Source: Haloarcula salinisoli
GTDB taxonomy: Archaea; Halobacteriota; Halobacteria; Halobacteriales; Haloarculaceae
Reading direction: 5' to 3'
Assembly (NCBI RefSeq): GCF_019599405.1
Contig: NZ_RKLQ01000002.1
Location: 620,001-684,000 of the forward strand
DNA length: 64,000 nucleotides
Position numbers and translations under genes: made by a program. This document shows, piece after piece, positions 1 through 9,392 of the stretch. The number at the start of each line of letters is the position of its first letter. Within the stretch, counting starts at the first letter, position 1. The notes beneath the pieces were generated by a model. That model was not told the DNA's origin, searched no databases, and saw only the letters and a program-made list of their open reading frames with translations.

Positions 1-233
1 ACATGAGTGTTAGGGTATATACTAACAGTGTAGAAACGACGGCTCGCGGTCAAATCGCGATTTGGTCACTACAGTGCCTGTGTTTGACCGAGTCAAGTAG
101 TCCGAAATAGAGCGTCCTCGATTCTGCGTACCCCGTATAATCAGACGAGGTTGAACAGCCATATGACTAATTACGGGTTCCACAAACTCCGCTCCATCGT
201 CAATGGGGGCGACTACTCCCAAACCCTTCACCG
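1..233. other. no gene recognised; possible degenerate DNA
   Basis: I see no convincing gene here. Short open frames exist on both strands but none has a promoter, a recognisable domain or the acidic composition of the neighbours. The stretch is more AT-rich than the following genes and may be decayed accessory DNA upstream of the toxin-antitoxin module. Confidence 0.4.
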
Positions 234-287
234 ATCTATTAATAGAAACTGTGTCTCAGCAGGGGTAACATTTCGTCATCGCCACCA
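234..287 (+). repeat. 54-bp direct repeat, copy 1 (upstream of MNT/HEPN pair)
   Basis: This stretch begins with the palindrome CTATTAATAG preceded by AT and runs through TCGTCATCGCCACCA. It matches 1616..1669 with about five mismatches over 54 bases. The two copies bracket the nucleotidyltransferase/HEPN gene pair, so they may mark an insertion or duplicated promoter DNA. Weaker similarity continues about 30 bases further in both copies. Confidence 0.75.
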
Positions 288-400
288 CGCCAGTGTAGAG
301 TCCCCCCCGGGAAAAACTCGTTTGTTGACGGCCGTTCGAGGATTTGGATCGCCATGGGAGAGTTTTCAGAGGGGAGACGACTAACCACGGCCCAACTTAC

Positions 401-408
401 TTTATAAC
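401..408 (+). promoter_or_regulatory. TATA box of the MNT/HEPN operon
   Basis: TTTATAAC is centred about 25 bases before the GTG at 429. That spacing fits an archaeal promoter with transcription starting at or beside the start codon, so the mRNA is probably leaderless. This supports the GTG start of the antitoxin gene. Confidence 0.5.
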
Positions 409-428
409 TCGTTGCATATAATCGGACA

Positions 429-1112
429 GTGTCCGAGCTAACGAAACAAAAAGCGACAGTCTGTATCGATGTCAGCACCGGAGAGGATGTGTTTCGCCTC
501 AGTGCGGCCGACGAGATACTCGGCCTTCTGGTGGACGCTCACGAGACGGAGTTTTCGATTCCCGAACTCGTCGACGCGACAGGTGCCGCCCGCTCGACGG
601 TCTGGCGGGCCGTCGACCTGCTCAACAGCCTCGGCGTCGTTCGTGTGCGTGAGACGCCACAGCGTAACTACGTCTCAATCAACCCTGAGCGTCTGCAGAA
701 GGACGACCCGATACTGGCTATCGAACAGGCCGAGTTCCACGACCCGATTCGAGCGTTCGTCGAGCGCGTTTGGAACGAATTCGACGAGAGCGACGACATC
801 AAGGAACTCGTCGGCGTTGTCGTCTTCGGCAGCGTCGCCCGTGGCGAGGCCGACAGACGGAGCGACATCGACCTGTTCGTCGTCGTCGACGGCGACCGGA
901 CGAGTGCCCGCCGCCGCACAACCGACGTGGTGAGTGACCTCTCGGAAGAACGGTTTGACGGCGACCGGTTCGCGTTCGAACCGTACGTCGAGTCCGTCGA
1001 CAGCACCCGCCGAGCGGGGCCGAAGCTCCGTGAGATATTCGAAGAGGGTACCACCGTAGTCGGGAGCGAGCGGCTCCAGTCGATTCGTAAGGCGGTGTTC
1101 GCCGATGAGTAG
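429..1112 (+). CDS. HTH-nucleotidyltransferase (MNT) antitoxin
   Basis: This 227-residue protein has a winged-helix DNA-binding region at about residues 25-85 and a minimal nucleotidyltransferase domain at about 110-200. The catalytic signature GSVARGEADRRSDID (GS-x10-DxD) is intact. In characterised MntA/HepT systems the MNT protein neutralises the HEPN toxin by adding AMP to a tyrosine. The next gene overlaps by 8 bases and encodes a HEPN protein, as expected for such a pair. The GTG start is chosen because it lies about 25 bases after a TATA box. The fused HTH suggests that it represses its own operon. The role as antitoxin is inferred from family and context. Confidence 0.8.
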   Translation: MSELTKQKATVCIDVSTGEDVFRLSAADEILGLLVDAHETEFSIPELVDATGAARSTVWRAVDLLNSLGVVRVRETPQRNYVSINPERLQKDDPILAIEQAEFHDPIRAFVERVWNEFDESDDIKELVGVVVFGSVARGEADRRSDIDLFVVVDGDRTSARRRTTDVVSDLSEERFDGDRFAFEPYVESVDSTRRAGPKLREIFEEGTTVVGSERLQSIRKAVFADE

Positions 1113-1593
1113 CACGCGTATCGGGCAGCTTCTCGACGACGCACAGGCCGCTTTCGACCGACGGCCCAGCGACATCGAAACGGGGCTCGATGTGTCCGAC
1201 GCCGCTTTGCTTCAGCTTCGGAAAGCGTGCCGACTGCTCGCCGGTGCGGAAGCACTGCAAGAACAGGGCTACTACACGCTCGTCATTGAGGCGTCGTTCG
1301 TCGCGATAGAACGAACGGTTGAGTTTCGGCTTCTCGAACGGGGGACGATGGAGCCGACAGATTTGCCCGGGACGCATCCAGGTGTGTATCGGGAGGCGGC
1401 ATCGGCCGGTATCTTCGACGCATCGATGGCGAACGACCTCGCCGACCTGTGGCGGGACCACCGAGCGAAGACGTACTATCAGGACGGACTCGCGGCGGCG
1501 GAGCGCGCTGATACGATGTATGCGCTTGCGAAGGAAGTTCACGCCTTCGTAGTGGGGCGGTCTTCGCAGGGCCACGAGTGTCTCTATGAGTAG
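1105..1593 (+). CDS. HEPN-domain protein, probable toxin partner
   Basis: This 162-residue, mostly helical protein overlaps the MNT gene by 8 bases and resembles HEPN toxins of MNT/HEPN modules, which are RNases. The conserved HEPN motif R-x4-6-H should fall near residues 114-123, where I read WRDHRAKTYY. The arginine is present, but the position expected for histidine is tyrosine. The copy may be catalytically altered, inactive, or a variant subfamily. Tyrosines are present that could receive AMP as in HepT. A direct repeat follows 22 bases after the stop codon. Confidence 0.75.
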   Translation: MSSTRIGQLLDDAQAAFDRRPSDIETGLDVSDAALLQLRKACRLLAGAEALQEQGYYTLVIEASFVAIERTVEFRLLERGTMEPTDLPGTHPGVYREAASAGIFDASMANDLADLWRDHRAKTYYQDGLAAAERADTMYALAKEVHAFVVGRSSQGHECLYE

Positions 1594-1615
1594 ACCAGCC
1601 GCTGTCTATTGAGTC

Positions 1616-1669
1616 ATCTATTAATAGAAACTGGGTCTCAGCGGGGGTAACTGCTCGTCATCGCCACCA
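1616..1669 (+). repeat. 54-bp direct repeat, copy 2 (downstream of MNT/HEPN pair)
   Basis: This is the partner of 234..287 at about 90% identity, including the palindrome CTATTAATAG. It lies between the HEPN gene and the zinc importer operon. It could be the original upstream region of that operon, with copy 1 carried in with, or created by, insertion of the toxin-antitoxin module. Confidence 0.75.
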
Positions 1670-1857
1670 TCGATACATAGTCGACCGGGGCTGAAAACGG
1701 TCCGTTCCCGGGCCGGTGATAGCGCTCCGTTTCTGTCCCGTTGATTCAGTCGAACGTCGGTGGGACATCGCATCCAGGGGGGAGACCGCCAGCCAGTATT
1801 AATAATAGTAAACTCAGAATAAGAGCATTTAATAGAACTGAGCCCAGTGTTAATAAC

Positions 1858-2886
1858 ATGGGGTACACCCGACGCCGTATGCTGGCCGCCACCGCGGGTA
1901 TCGCCGGTCTCGGCGCCATCGCCGGCTGTTCTGGCGGGTCCGGACAGTCGAACGCCGCCGCAGTCCAGTCATCGTTTTTCGTCTTCGACGACATCGCCGA
2001 GAACGTCGCCGGGGACAGCACGACCACCGACCTCCTCGTCCCCATCGGGCAGCACGGTCACGGCTGGGAGCCCGGCCCCCGCGTCCGCGAGGACATCTAC
2101 GACGCGTCGGTGTTCGTCCACGGCATGGAGGGGTTCCAGCCGTGGGCCGACGACATCCTCGAGGACCTCGAGGCCGACGGGGCCGGGGTGACGCCGGTCG
2201 ACGTGAGCGCCGACGTCTCGCTGCTCGAATTCGGGGTGTCACACGACGAGCACGACGACGAACACGGAACCGAGAGTCACGAGGGCGAACACCACGACGA
2301 ACACGAGACTGACACCCACGAGCGCGAGGACGACAACCACGACCACGGGTCGATGGACCCGCACTTCTGGATGGACCCCACCCGCGTCGCGACCGCCGCC
2401 GACACCGTCCGGGCGGCGGTAGCCGATTTCGACGCGGACAACGCCGACAGCTACGCCGACAACGCCGAGGCCTACCAGGCCAGGCTGGCCGACCTCGACG
2501 AGCGCATGGAGTCACGGCTCGCCGACGCCTCGAAGGGGACGCTTCTGGTCGCCGGCCACAACGCCTTTGGCTACCTGAGCGAGCGCTACGGCATCACCGT
2601 CGAGGCACTGACCGACGCATCGCCGGACGACGAGCCGACGCTTTCCGACCGGGAGCGGGCCCGGGCGGTCATCCAGGAGCACGGGCTGACCTACATCTGT
2701 GCCGACCCGCTCGAATCACAGACGATGGCCGAGGAACTCGTCGCGGAGACCGACGCCGAGGAGGTTCTGCCCCTGACGGCGATGCCCGGGCTGAACGAGT
2801 CCTGGCGGGAATCGGACTGGGGGTACGTCGACGTGATGGAGCAGGTGAACCTCCCGACGCTGGCCAAAGCGCTCGGGGCCAGATGA
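1858..2886 (+). CDS. znuA: zinc-type ABC transporter substrate-binding lipoprotein
   Basis: This 342-residue protein is the extracellular metal-binding component of a cluster A-I importer (ZnuA/TroA family). The ATG at 1858 is chosen because it begins a Tat lipoprotein signal (TRRRM, then lipobox GAIAGC at about residue 24). An in-frame TTG 117 bases upstream would bury that signal. A His/Asp/Glu-rich loop at about residues 128-163 precedes MDPHFWMDP; such loops are typical of zinc rather than manganese binders. The next two genes encode ATPase and permease with 4-base overlap and 2-base spacing. A low-GC stretch with possible TATA elements precedes the gene. Confidence 0.88.
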   Translation: MGYTRRRMLAATAGIAGLGAIAGCSGGSGQSNAAAVQSSFFVFDDIAENVAGDSTTTDLLVPIGQHGHGWEPGPRVREDIYDASVFVHGMEGFQPWADDILEDLEADGAGVTPVDVSADVSLLEFGVSHDEHDDEHGTESHEGEHHDEHETDTHEREDDNHDHGSMDPHFWMDPTRVATAADTVRAAVADFDADNADSYADNAEAYQARLADLDERMESRLADASKGTLLVAGHNAFGYLSERYGITVEALTDASPDDEPTLSDRERARAVIQEHGLTYICADPLESQTMAEELVAETDAEEVLPLTAMPGLNESWRESDWGYVDVMEQVNLPTLAKALGAR

Positions 2887-3620
2887 GCGTCGCCGAACTC
2901 ACCGACGTAACCTTCGCCTACGGCGACCGGCCGGTCGTCGAGGACGTCTCCATGGACGTGCCCGAGGGGGCCTTTCTCGGACTCGTCGGACCCAACGGCT
3001 CGGGGAAGACGACGCTCCTGGAGCTGCTGGTCGGCCTCCGCCGGCCCGACAGCGGCTCGGTGACTCTGTTCGACGAGCCGGCCCACCGCGTCGCGGACGG
3101 CGAGCGGCTCGGCTACGTCGCCCAGAACGCCGCTGCCGGCGCCGGCGAGATGCCGGTGACGGTGCGCGAAGCGGTCCGGATGGGTCGGTATCCCCGTCGG
3201 CTCTTTCGCCGTTTCCGAGACGCGGACCGGGCGGCGATAGATTCGGCGCTCGACCGGGTCGGCATCCGAGACCTCGCCGACCGCCGGGTCGGGCGGCTCT
3301 CCGGTGGCCAGCGCCAGCGGGTGTTCATCGCCCGCGCGCTGGCGGCCGAGGCGGACCTGCTCGCGCTCGACGAGCCGACAGTCGGCGTCGACGCCGACTC
3401 CCGCGAGGCCTTCTACGACCTGCTCCACGAGCTCAACGACGAGGGGATGACTATCGTGCTCATCGAGCACGACATCGGCGTCGTCACGACTCACGCCACC
3501 GAAATCGCCTGTCTCAACCGAACACTGTTCTTCCACGGGGACCCCGAGACGTTCGTCGAGACCGACGCGCTTGCCGACGCCTACGGCGCGAACCAGGGTG
3601 TCCTCCACCACGGGCACTGA
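2883..3620 (+). CDS. znuC: metal ABC transporter ATPase
   Basis: This 245-residue ATPase powers the zinc-type importer encoded around it. Walker A GPNGSGKTT, signature LSGGQRQR and Walker B LLALDEPT are intact, and the switch histidine is in LIEHD. It overlaps the substrate-binding gene by ATGA, implying translational coupling, and is followed 2 bases later by the permease. The second such ATPase in the window (18849..19601) is clearly paralogous. Confidence 0.9.
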   Translation: MSVAELTDVTFAYGDRPVVEDVSMDVPEGAFLGLVGPNGSGKTTLLELLVGLRRPDSGSVTLFDEPAHRVADGERLGYVAQNAAAGAGEMPVTVREAVRMGRYPRRLFRRFRDADRAAIDSALDRVGIRDLADRRVGRLSGGQRQRVFIARALAAEADLLALDEPTVGVDADSREAFYDLLHELNDEGMTIVLIEHDIGVVTTHATEIACLNRTLFFHGDPETFVETDALADAYGANQGVLHHGH

Positions 3621-3622
3621 CG

Positions 3623-4543
3623 ATGCAGGCACTCACGCTGCTGTGGCTCGTCGCTCCGCTCGAGTGGTTCCTCGACGACGTGTGGGGGACCCTGCTCGAC
3701 GTCGTCGCCGGTGCGACCGGCCTCCGGTTGCTCGACTTTCCGTTCATGCAGCGGGCCTACCTCGCCGCCGTCTGTATCGCTATCATCGGCCCGCTGGTCG
3801 GGAGCTTTCTCGTCCACCGGGAGATGGCGATGATAGGCGACACGCTGGCCCACTCGGCGTTTGCCGGCGTCGCCATCGGTCTGTTCGTCAACGCGACGCT
3901 GTCGCTGTCGGTACCGCCGCTGGCGACGGCGCTTGTCGTCGCCGTCCTCGCGGCGCTGCTCGTCCAGGCGCTGGTCGACTACGCCGGCGCCTACACCGAC
4001 ACGTCGCTGGCCATCGTCCTGACCGGCGCCTTCGCCGTCGGGAGCGTGCTGGTCACCGCGACCGACGGGGGTATCGCCGTCGGCATCAACGCCTACCTCT
4101 TTGGCTCGCTGGCGACGGTCTCGCGGGCGAGCACCGGCCTCTTGCTGGCGATGAGCCTGCTCGTCGTCGCAGTGGTGACGGTCGCCTACCGTCCCCTGGC
4201 GTACGTCACCTTCGACGAGGTCGGCGCCCGCGCCGCCGGCCTCGACGTCGGGCGGTACAACCGACTGCTCGTCGTCCTGACCGCCGTCGTCGTGGTCGGT
4301 TCGATGCAGATAATGGGGGTCATCCTCGTCGCCGCGATGCTCGTGATTCCGGTGGCCGCGGCGACCGCCGTGGGCGGGTTCAAGCGCTCTGTCGTGGCGG
4401 CCGTCGTGGTCGGCCAGGCCGCGACGCTCACCGGGACGACGCTGTCGTACACCTACGACGTCGCCGCCGGGGGCGCCATCGTTCTCGTCGCTATCGGTAT
4501 CTTCGCGGTCGTCCGGGTCGGGATGGCGCTTCGAACGGGGTGA
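3623..4543 (+). CDS. znuB: metal ABC transporter permease (ABC-3 family)
   Basis: This 306-residue integral membrane protein has about eight hydrophobic segments and is the channel of the zinc-type importer. The family landmarks are a segment reading MAMIGDTLAHSAFAG (coupling to the ATPase) and the later MQIMGVILVAAMLVIPVA. It closes the three-gene operon. The metal is inferred to be zinc from the His-rich loop of the binding protein; manganese cannot be excluded. Confidence 0.88.
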   Translation: MQALTLLWLVAPLEWFLDDVWGTLLDVVAGATGLRLLDFPFMQRAYLAAVCIAIIGPLVGSFLVHREMAMIGDTLAHSAFAGVAIGLFVNATLSLSVPPLATALVVAVLAALLVQALVDYAGAYTDTSLAIVLTGAFAVGSVLVTATDGGIAVGINAYLFGSLATVSRASTGLLLAMSLLVVAVVTVAYRPLAYVTFDEVGARAAGLDVGRYNRLLVVLTAVVVVGSMQIMGVILVAAMLVIPVAAATAVGGFKRSVVAAVVVGQAATLTGTTLSYTYDVAAGGAIVLVAIGIFAVVRVGMALRTG

Positions 4544-4670
4544 GTTCGGGAACGACTCGACTGGTCGCAGATGCCGTCCACGTCGGGACCGCCCAATAGC
4601 TCTATATACGGAACTGTATCGGTATTTCTACTCACTATCTAGCCTGATTGCTCATACCCGGCTATACCCC

Positions 4671-4690
4671 TATTATAAACGAGTTTAATA
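4671..4690 (+). promoter_or_regulatory. probable TATA region of the pst operon
   Basis: TATTATAAAC and the following TTTAATA form an AT-rich element about 25-40 bases before the ATG at 4713. It is the likely basal promoter of the phosphate importer operon. I did not identify a separate phosphate-response box. Confidence 0.45.
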
Positions 4691-4712
4691 CTCCTTGTGC
4701 CTGTTTCTGGTG

Positions 4713-5780
4713 ATGACGCAGGACCCACAGCGGCTCTCTGACAGCATTTCACGACGAAAGTTCATCGCGGCGGCCGGCGTCGCTGGCGCGGGTGCGGTCG
4801 CCGGGTGTTCCAGCAGCGAGGGCCAGTCTGCAACCACGGAGGGGAAACCGCTGACCGCAGACGGCTCCTCGACGGTGTACCCAATCACGAGCCAGGCGGG
4901 GTCGCTCTGGAACGGGAACGCGCCCGCCTCGGACGAGGAGTACTGGGGTCCGGGCCAGTACGGCATCGACACCGACAAGAACATGGCCGATTACTGGGCC
5001 GGCCTCTACGGCTTCGAACCCAGCGGTGAGGAGGGGACGCCGCCGTTCTACACCAGCATCGGGCTGAACCACACGGGTGTCGGCCTGGAGAAGCTGGAGA
5101 AGGGTCAGGTCGACATCGGCGACGCGAGCGCGCCGGTCAGCGCCGAGTTCCCGGACCGCAGCGAGGCGGAACTCTCCGAGTTCACCGACCACGTCGTCGC
5201 CGTCGATGCCCAGCCCATCATCGTCAGCCAGGAGATATACGACGCGGGCGTGACCCAGCTCACGCTCTCCGATATCCAGGACATCTATCGGGGTAACGTG
5301 GAAAACTGGTCAGAACTCGGCGGGCCGGACAAGGAAATCCAGGCTATCGGCCGCGCGGAAGGCTCCGGGACAGACACCTCCTTCCGCGCCAACGTCCTGG
5401 GTGACCCCGACGCCTCGATGGGCGGTGTCGACAGCCGTAACGGACAGAACCAGCAGGTCAAGACCGTCGTCCAGGAGACCGACAACGCGGTCGCGTACAT
5501 CGCACTCGCGTTCGTCGACGACTCGACGCCCGCGATCGACCTCGAAATCGAGGGCGAGCTGTTCGAGTACCCCGACGACTTCGGCTCACTCGACTACCCG
5601 CTCTCCCGCGCGCTCCACACGTACACGTGGGACGGCACCTCGAAGAAGGAAGCGGCGTTCATCCGCATGATACTCCATGAGTACGGCCAGACCATGTTCG
5701 TCGAGTCGAACGACTACCTCCCGCTCACCGAGGAGCGACGCAAGGAGGAGCTCGGCAAACTGCCGGAACCGACCAACTGA
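4713..5780 (+). CDS. pstS: phosphate ABC transporter substrate-binding lipoprotein
   Basis: This 355-residue secreted protein binds phosphate outside the cell for the PstCAB importer. The ATG at 4713 begins a Tat lipoprotein signal (SRRKF, lipobox GAVAGC). The phosphate-loop motif DGSSTVYPIT follows, and GRAEGSGTDTSF supplies further ligand contacts typical of PstS. It is the first gene of a five-gene operon with pstC 53 bases downstream. Upstream in-frame TTG codons would extend the N-terminus past the Tat motif and are unlikely starts. Confidence 0.93.
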   Translation: MTQDPQRLSDSISRRKFIAAAGVAGAGAVAGCSSSEGQSATTEGKPLTADGSSTVYPITSQAGSLWNGNAPASDEEYWGPGQYGIDTDKNMADYWAGLYGFEPSGEEGTPPFYTSIGLNHTGVGLEKLEKGQVDIGDASAPVSAEFPDRSEAELSEFTDHVVAVDAQPIIVSQEIYDAGVTQLTLSDIQDIYRGNVENWSELGGPDKEIQAIGRAEGSGTDTSFRANVLGDPDASMGGVDSRNGQNQQVKTVVQETDNAVAYIALAFVDDSTPAIDLEIEGELFEYPDDFGSLDYPLSRALHTYTWDGTSKKEAAFIRMILHEYGQTMFVESNDYLPLTEERRKEELGKLPEPTN

Positions 5781-5833
5781 GCGGAGTCCGACCGAACCAC
5801 CACTATCTGTGTCAAAATGAAACCACGTAATTC

Positions 5834-6946
5834 ATGAGCGACTCATCTGTTTTCGACAGCGGACACCGGATTCGCCGGGCTATCCAGTCGGAGGGGCGGG
5901 TGACCGCCCTGTTTGCCGTCGGGGGTCTCTGTCTCGTCGCCGCGTTCGCGCTGTTCCTGCTGAACTCGACGGCGGCGGTGTTTCCGGTCGCCGGCTTCGT
6001 GGCGGTGTCCGGCTACGGCTGGTACGCCCACCAGGCCGAGACTGCGCGGGCGCTGACCTTCCTCTCGACGGCCTCGACCATCATCATCCTGGGACTCATC
6101 ACGGTGTTCGTGTTCCTCGAAGCGGTTCCCGTGTTCCAGCTCATGGGCGTCCGTCTGTTCGGGTACACCGACCCCATTCGTGTCTTCGGTATCACGGTGT
6201 TGCCCGCCGTCGAGTCGTACTGGAGTACGAGCCAGCACGTCTACTCGCTCGTCCCGATGATATGGGGCACGTTCGTCACGACGGCTATCGCGACACTCAT
6301 CGCCGCGCCACTCGGTATCGCCGCGGCGGTGTTCCTCGCGGAGATTGCGCCCCCGACCGTTCGGGAGACGGTCAAGCCCGGCGTGGAAATTCTCGCCGGG
6401 GTCCCCTCCATCGTCTACGGCTATCTCGGATTCGTGACGCTCAATTCGTTCCTGTTCGAGAACCTGGAGATGGCAAACCTCGGGAGCCTGTTCCTCGTCG
6501 GCCTCGTCATCGGCGTGATGGCGCTCCCGACCGTGGTTTCGGTGGCAGACGACGCGCTGACGAGCGTCCCGGCGAGTATGCGCGACGGGGCCATCGCCAT
6601 GGGCTCGACCGAGTGGCAGACGGTAAAGAGCATCACGCTCCCCGCGGCGCTCTCGGGCGTCTCCGCGGCCGTGCTGCTCGGTCTCGGTCGAGCTGTCGGC
6701 GAGACGATGGCAGCGACGGTCATCCTCGGCCACAGTCAGCAGCTTCCGGACCCGCTCCAGGACGTCTTCGACAACACCGAGACGCTCACGAGCCTCATCG
6801 CGAGCCAGTACGGGAACGCCGACGGACTGCACATGAACGCGCTGTTCACCGCGGGTGTCGTGCTGTTCGTGACCGTCATGTTTCTCAGTCTCGTCGCCAG
6901 ACGAATCGAGCTTCGAATGCAGCGAAAGCTCGGAGGTGGCAAATGA
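5834..6946 (+). CDS. pstC: phosphate ABC transporter permease
   Basis: This 370-residue permease forms one half of the phosphate channel. About eight hydrophobic segments are visible, and the binding-protein-dependent permease loop reads GAIAMGSTEWQTVKSITLP (EAA-type, contacts the ATPase). The N-terminus has two hydrophobic segments before the first conserved block. Its stop overlaps the pstA start by ATGA. The order S-C-A-B-PhoU is the common arrangement of this pathway. Confidence 0.92.
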   Translation: MSDSSVFDSGHRIRRAIQSEGRVTALFAVGGLCLVAAFALFLLNSTAAVFPVAGFVAVSGYGWYAHQAETARALTFLSTASTIIILGLITVFVFLEAVPVFQLMGVRLFGYTDPIRVFGITVLPAVESYWSTSQHVYSLVPMIWGTFVTTAIATLIAAPLGIAAAVFLAEIAPPTVRETVKPGVEILAGVPSIVYGYLGFVTLNSFLFENLEMANLGSLFLVGLVIGVMALPTVVSVADDALTSVPASMRDGAIAMGSTEWQTVKSITLPAALSGVSAAVLLGLGRAVGETMAATVILGHSQQLPDPLQDVFDNTETLTSLIASQYGNADGLHMNALFTAGVVLFVTVMFLSLVARRIELRMQRKLGGGK

Positions 6947-8493
6947 GTCACTCCGAGGCGTCCGCACTGGTCGCGGAGCGAACGAGCGCCGTCGAACGTC
7001 TGGCGGCCGGTGTCGTGGGCGTCGGCCTCGCGACGATCCTGTTCTCGGTTCTGAGTGTCACCCGAATCCTCACCGAGGAGACGTCGGTGCTCGGCATCGG
7101 ACTGTACGACTTTCTCGCCGTCGGCGTCGCACTGATGGGCGTCGGCGTCGTCGCGCTCGGGGCCGGCTCGCGCGCCGGTGTCTTCGAGTCGACGCCCGAC
7201 GAGACACCGGGGCTCGTCACTGCGGCGCTGTTCGGCGGCGGCGCGTTCGTCGTCGCCGGGCTGACCGCGTCCCAGACGCTCGGATTCGGGACGGTCGGCT
7301 GGCTCCTGCTGGCGCTGCTTTCCGGCGGTTTCACCCTCTTCGCCGTCGCTCTCGCCCCCGAAGACGTCGGGTCGACACTCCCGGCTGGGGTGGCCGCCGT
7401 CGGTGTGGCCGCCCTCGTCGTCGGTGACGTCGTCGGGCCGTCGTTCGCCTGGCAGCCGGATGGGTTCTCCGCGACGTTCACGGGCGCGATGTCCGTGCCG
7501 GTCCTTCTCGCCGTGATCGCCCTCGTCGCCGCCTGGGCGGCGGCGAAAGCCTACGAGGGCTACGGCAGCCAGGGCCGCCAGACGGCGGCGTACCTGCTCG
7601 TCGGCGTCAACGCCGTCGGTATCATCGCCGTGCTCGGGACGCTGCTGCTGTTTATCGCGATGAAAGGGGCCGGGCCGGCGTTCCGTGGCTTCTCGCTCGT
7701 CCCCTTCGAGTGGCCGTTCGTCCAGAACGGCTACTCGTTCCGGCCGGACGTGATAAACGGCGTGTTCCCGGCTATCATGGGCACTATCTGGCTCGTCATC
7801 GGCGCCGTCGTCACCGGCGTTCCCCTGGCCGTCGCCGCGGCGGTGTTCCTCACGGAGTACGCCGAGCAGGGCCGGTTCGTCGGCGCGGTCGAGATCGCGA
7901 CGAACGGTCTCTGGAGCACGCCGAGCGTGGTCTACGGACTCTTTGGCTACGCGTTCCTCGTGCCCCGTCTCGGCGGGACGACGTCGCTGCTCTCGGGGAT
8001 GCTCGTGCTGGGGTTCATGCTGTTGCCGCTCTGTCTCATCACGTCCCGGGAGGCGCTCAAGTCAGTTCCCGACGAGTACCGGGACGCGAGCGCCGCCCTC
8101 GGGGTGAGCAAGTGGCAGACGATTCGCAGTGTGGTCATCCCGGCGGCGGTGCCGGGAATCCTCACGGGCGTCATCCTCGGTGTCGGCCGCATCGCCGGTG
8201 AGACGGCGCCCATCCTCCTCGTGATGTCCGGCGGGCTCCGGGACCCCGCACCGAACGTCCTCGGTGCCTTCGAGTTCACGACCACGCCGCCGTTCGTGGC
8301 CAACGAGGCGCTGTTGCAGAGCGCCCCGGCGCTGCCCTACCAGCTCTACGCGACCATCACCGCGGGCGTCTCCGCGGAGAACGCCGCCGAGTACGGCTGG
8401 GGAACGGCGTTCGTCCTGCTTGCCGTGGTGCTGTCGTTCTACGCTATCGGTATCGCCTCGCGAATCTACTTCAGACGGAAACTGAACGCATGA
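6943..8493 (+). CDS. pstA: phosphate ABC transporter permease, long form
   Basis: This 516-residue protein is the second half of the phosphate channel. The start is the ATG overlapping the pstC stop. The C-terminal half carries the standard permease core, including the loop [19 protein letters not shown]. The first 230 residues add several hydrophobic segments not found in the roughly 280-300-residue bacterial PstA. The length is therefore unusual against bacterial homologues. It overlaps pstB by ATGA. Confidence 0.9.
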   Translation: MSHSEASALVAERTSAVERLAAGVVGVGLATILFSVLSVTRILTEETSVLGIGLYDFLAVGVALMGVGVVALGAGSRAGVFESTPDETPGLVTAALFGGGAFVVAGLTASQTLGFGTVGWLLLALLSGGFTLFAVALAPEDVGSTLPAGVAAVGVAALVVGDVVGPSFAWQPDGFSATFTGAMSVPVLLAVIALVAAWAAAKAYEGYGSQGRQTAAYLLVGVNAVGIIAVLGTLLLFIAMKGAGPAFRGFSLVPFEWPFVQNGYSFRPDVINGVFPAIMGTIWLVIGAVVTGVPLAVAAAVFLTEYAEQGRFVGAVEIATNGLWSTPSVVYGLFGYAFLVPRLGGTTSLLSGMLVLGFMLLPLCLITSREALKSVPDEYRDASAALGVSKWQTIRSVVIPAAVPGILTGVILGVGRIAGETAPILLVMSGGLRDPAPNVLGAFEFTTTPPFVANEALLQSAPALPYQLYATITAGVSAENAAEYGWGTAFVLLAVVLSFYAIGIASRIYFRRKLNA

Positions 8494-9392
8494 CTAACCA
8501 ACAGCCAGTCACCAAAGACGCGACGGAGCAACGCCAGACGACGACCGGAGAGAGCCAGGAGGAAACCCGCCCCGAGTGGACCGACTACGACTTCCAGAGC
8601 GACGCGAAGCTCTCGGTGCGGGACCTCAGCGTCTCCTACGGGGACGAAACGGCGCTCGATGGCATCTCGATGGATATCCCCGAACAGAGCGTCACTGCGC
8701 TCATCGGGCCGTCAGGCTGTGGGAAGTCCACGTTCCTGCGCTGTCTCAACCGGATGAACGACCGGATTCGGGCCGCTCGCGTCGACGGCTCGGTGACCTT
8801 CGAGGGCGACGACATCTACGACGACGGTATCAACCTCGTCGAACTCCGGAAACGCGTCGGGATGGTGTTCCAGTCGCCCAATCCCTTCCCGAAGTCGATA
8901 CGTGACAACGTCTCGTATGGCCCCCGAAAGCACGGCACCGTGCGGACGGACCTGCTCGCGAAACTGACTGGTCGGGCAGATACCGACGAGGAGGCCGCCC
9001 TCGTCGAGCGCTCGCTCAAGCAGGCGGCGCTGTGGGACGAGGTCAAGGACCGCCTGGACGACAACGCGCTCGGGCTCTCGGGCGGCCAGCAACAGCGACT
9101 GTGTATCGCCCGCTGTCTGGCCGTCGACCCCGAGGTCATCCTGATGGACGAGCCCGCATCCGCGCTGGACCCCATCGCCACCTCGAAGATAGAGGACCTC
9201 GTCGAGACCCTCGCGGAGGAGTACACGGTCGTCATCGTCACCCACAACATGCAACAGGCCGCCCGCATCTCCGACCAGACCGCCGTCTTCCTCACGGGCG
9301 GTGAACTCGTGGAGTTCGACGACACCGACAAAATCTTCGAGAACCCTGAGAGCCAGCGCGTCGAGGACTACATCACCGGGAAGTTCGGATGA
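8490..9392 (+). CDS. pstB: phosphate ABC transporter ATPase
   Basis: This 300-residue ATPase drives phosphate uptake. Walker [10 protein letters not shown], signature LSGGQQQR and Walker [14 protein letters not shown] are all intact, and [18 protein letters not shown] is characteristic of PstB. The first 45 residues form a polar, low-complexity N-terminal tail before the ABC domain. It overlaps both neighbours by 4 bases, so the whole operon appears translationally coupled. Confidence 0.94.
   Translation: MTNQQPVTKDATEQRQTTTGESQEETRPEWTDYDFQSDAKLSVRDLSVSYGDETALDGISMDIPEQSVTALIGPSGCGKSTFLRCLNRMNDRIRAARVDGSVTFEGDDIYDDGINLVELRKRVGMVFQSPNPFPKSIRDNVSYGPRKHGTVRTDLLAKLTGRADTDEEAALVERSLKQAALWDEVKDRLDDNALGLSGGQQQRLCIARCLAVDPEVILMDEPASALDPIATSKIEDLVETLAEEYTVVIVTHNMQQAARISDQTAVFLTGGELVEFDDTDKIFENPESQRVEDYITGKFG

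Noticed and set aside
151-384. short plus-strand frame across repeat copy 1
   Set aside because: It has no promoter or domain, and it crosses the repeat boundary, so it is unlikely to be a gene.
6262-6942. long in-frame extension upstream of pstA
   Set aside because: It overlaps pstC entirely in another frame, is arginine-rich and lacks membrane segments. The ATGA overlap at 6943 is the consistent start.
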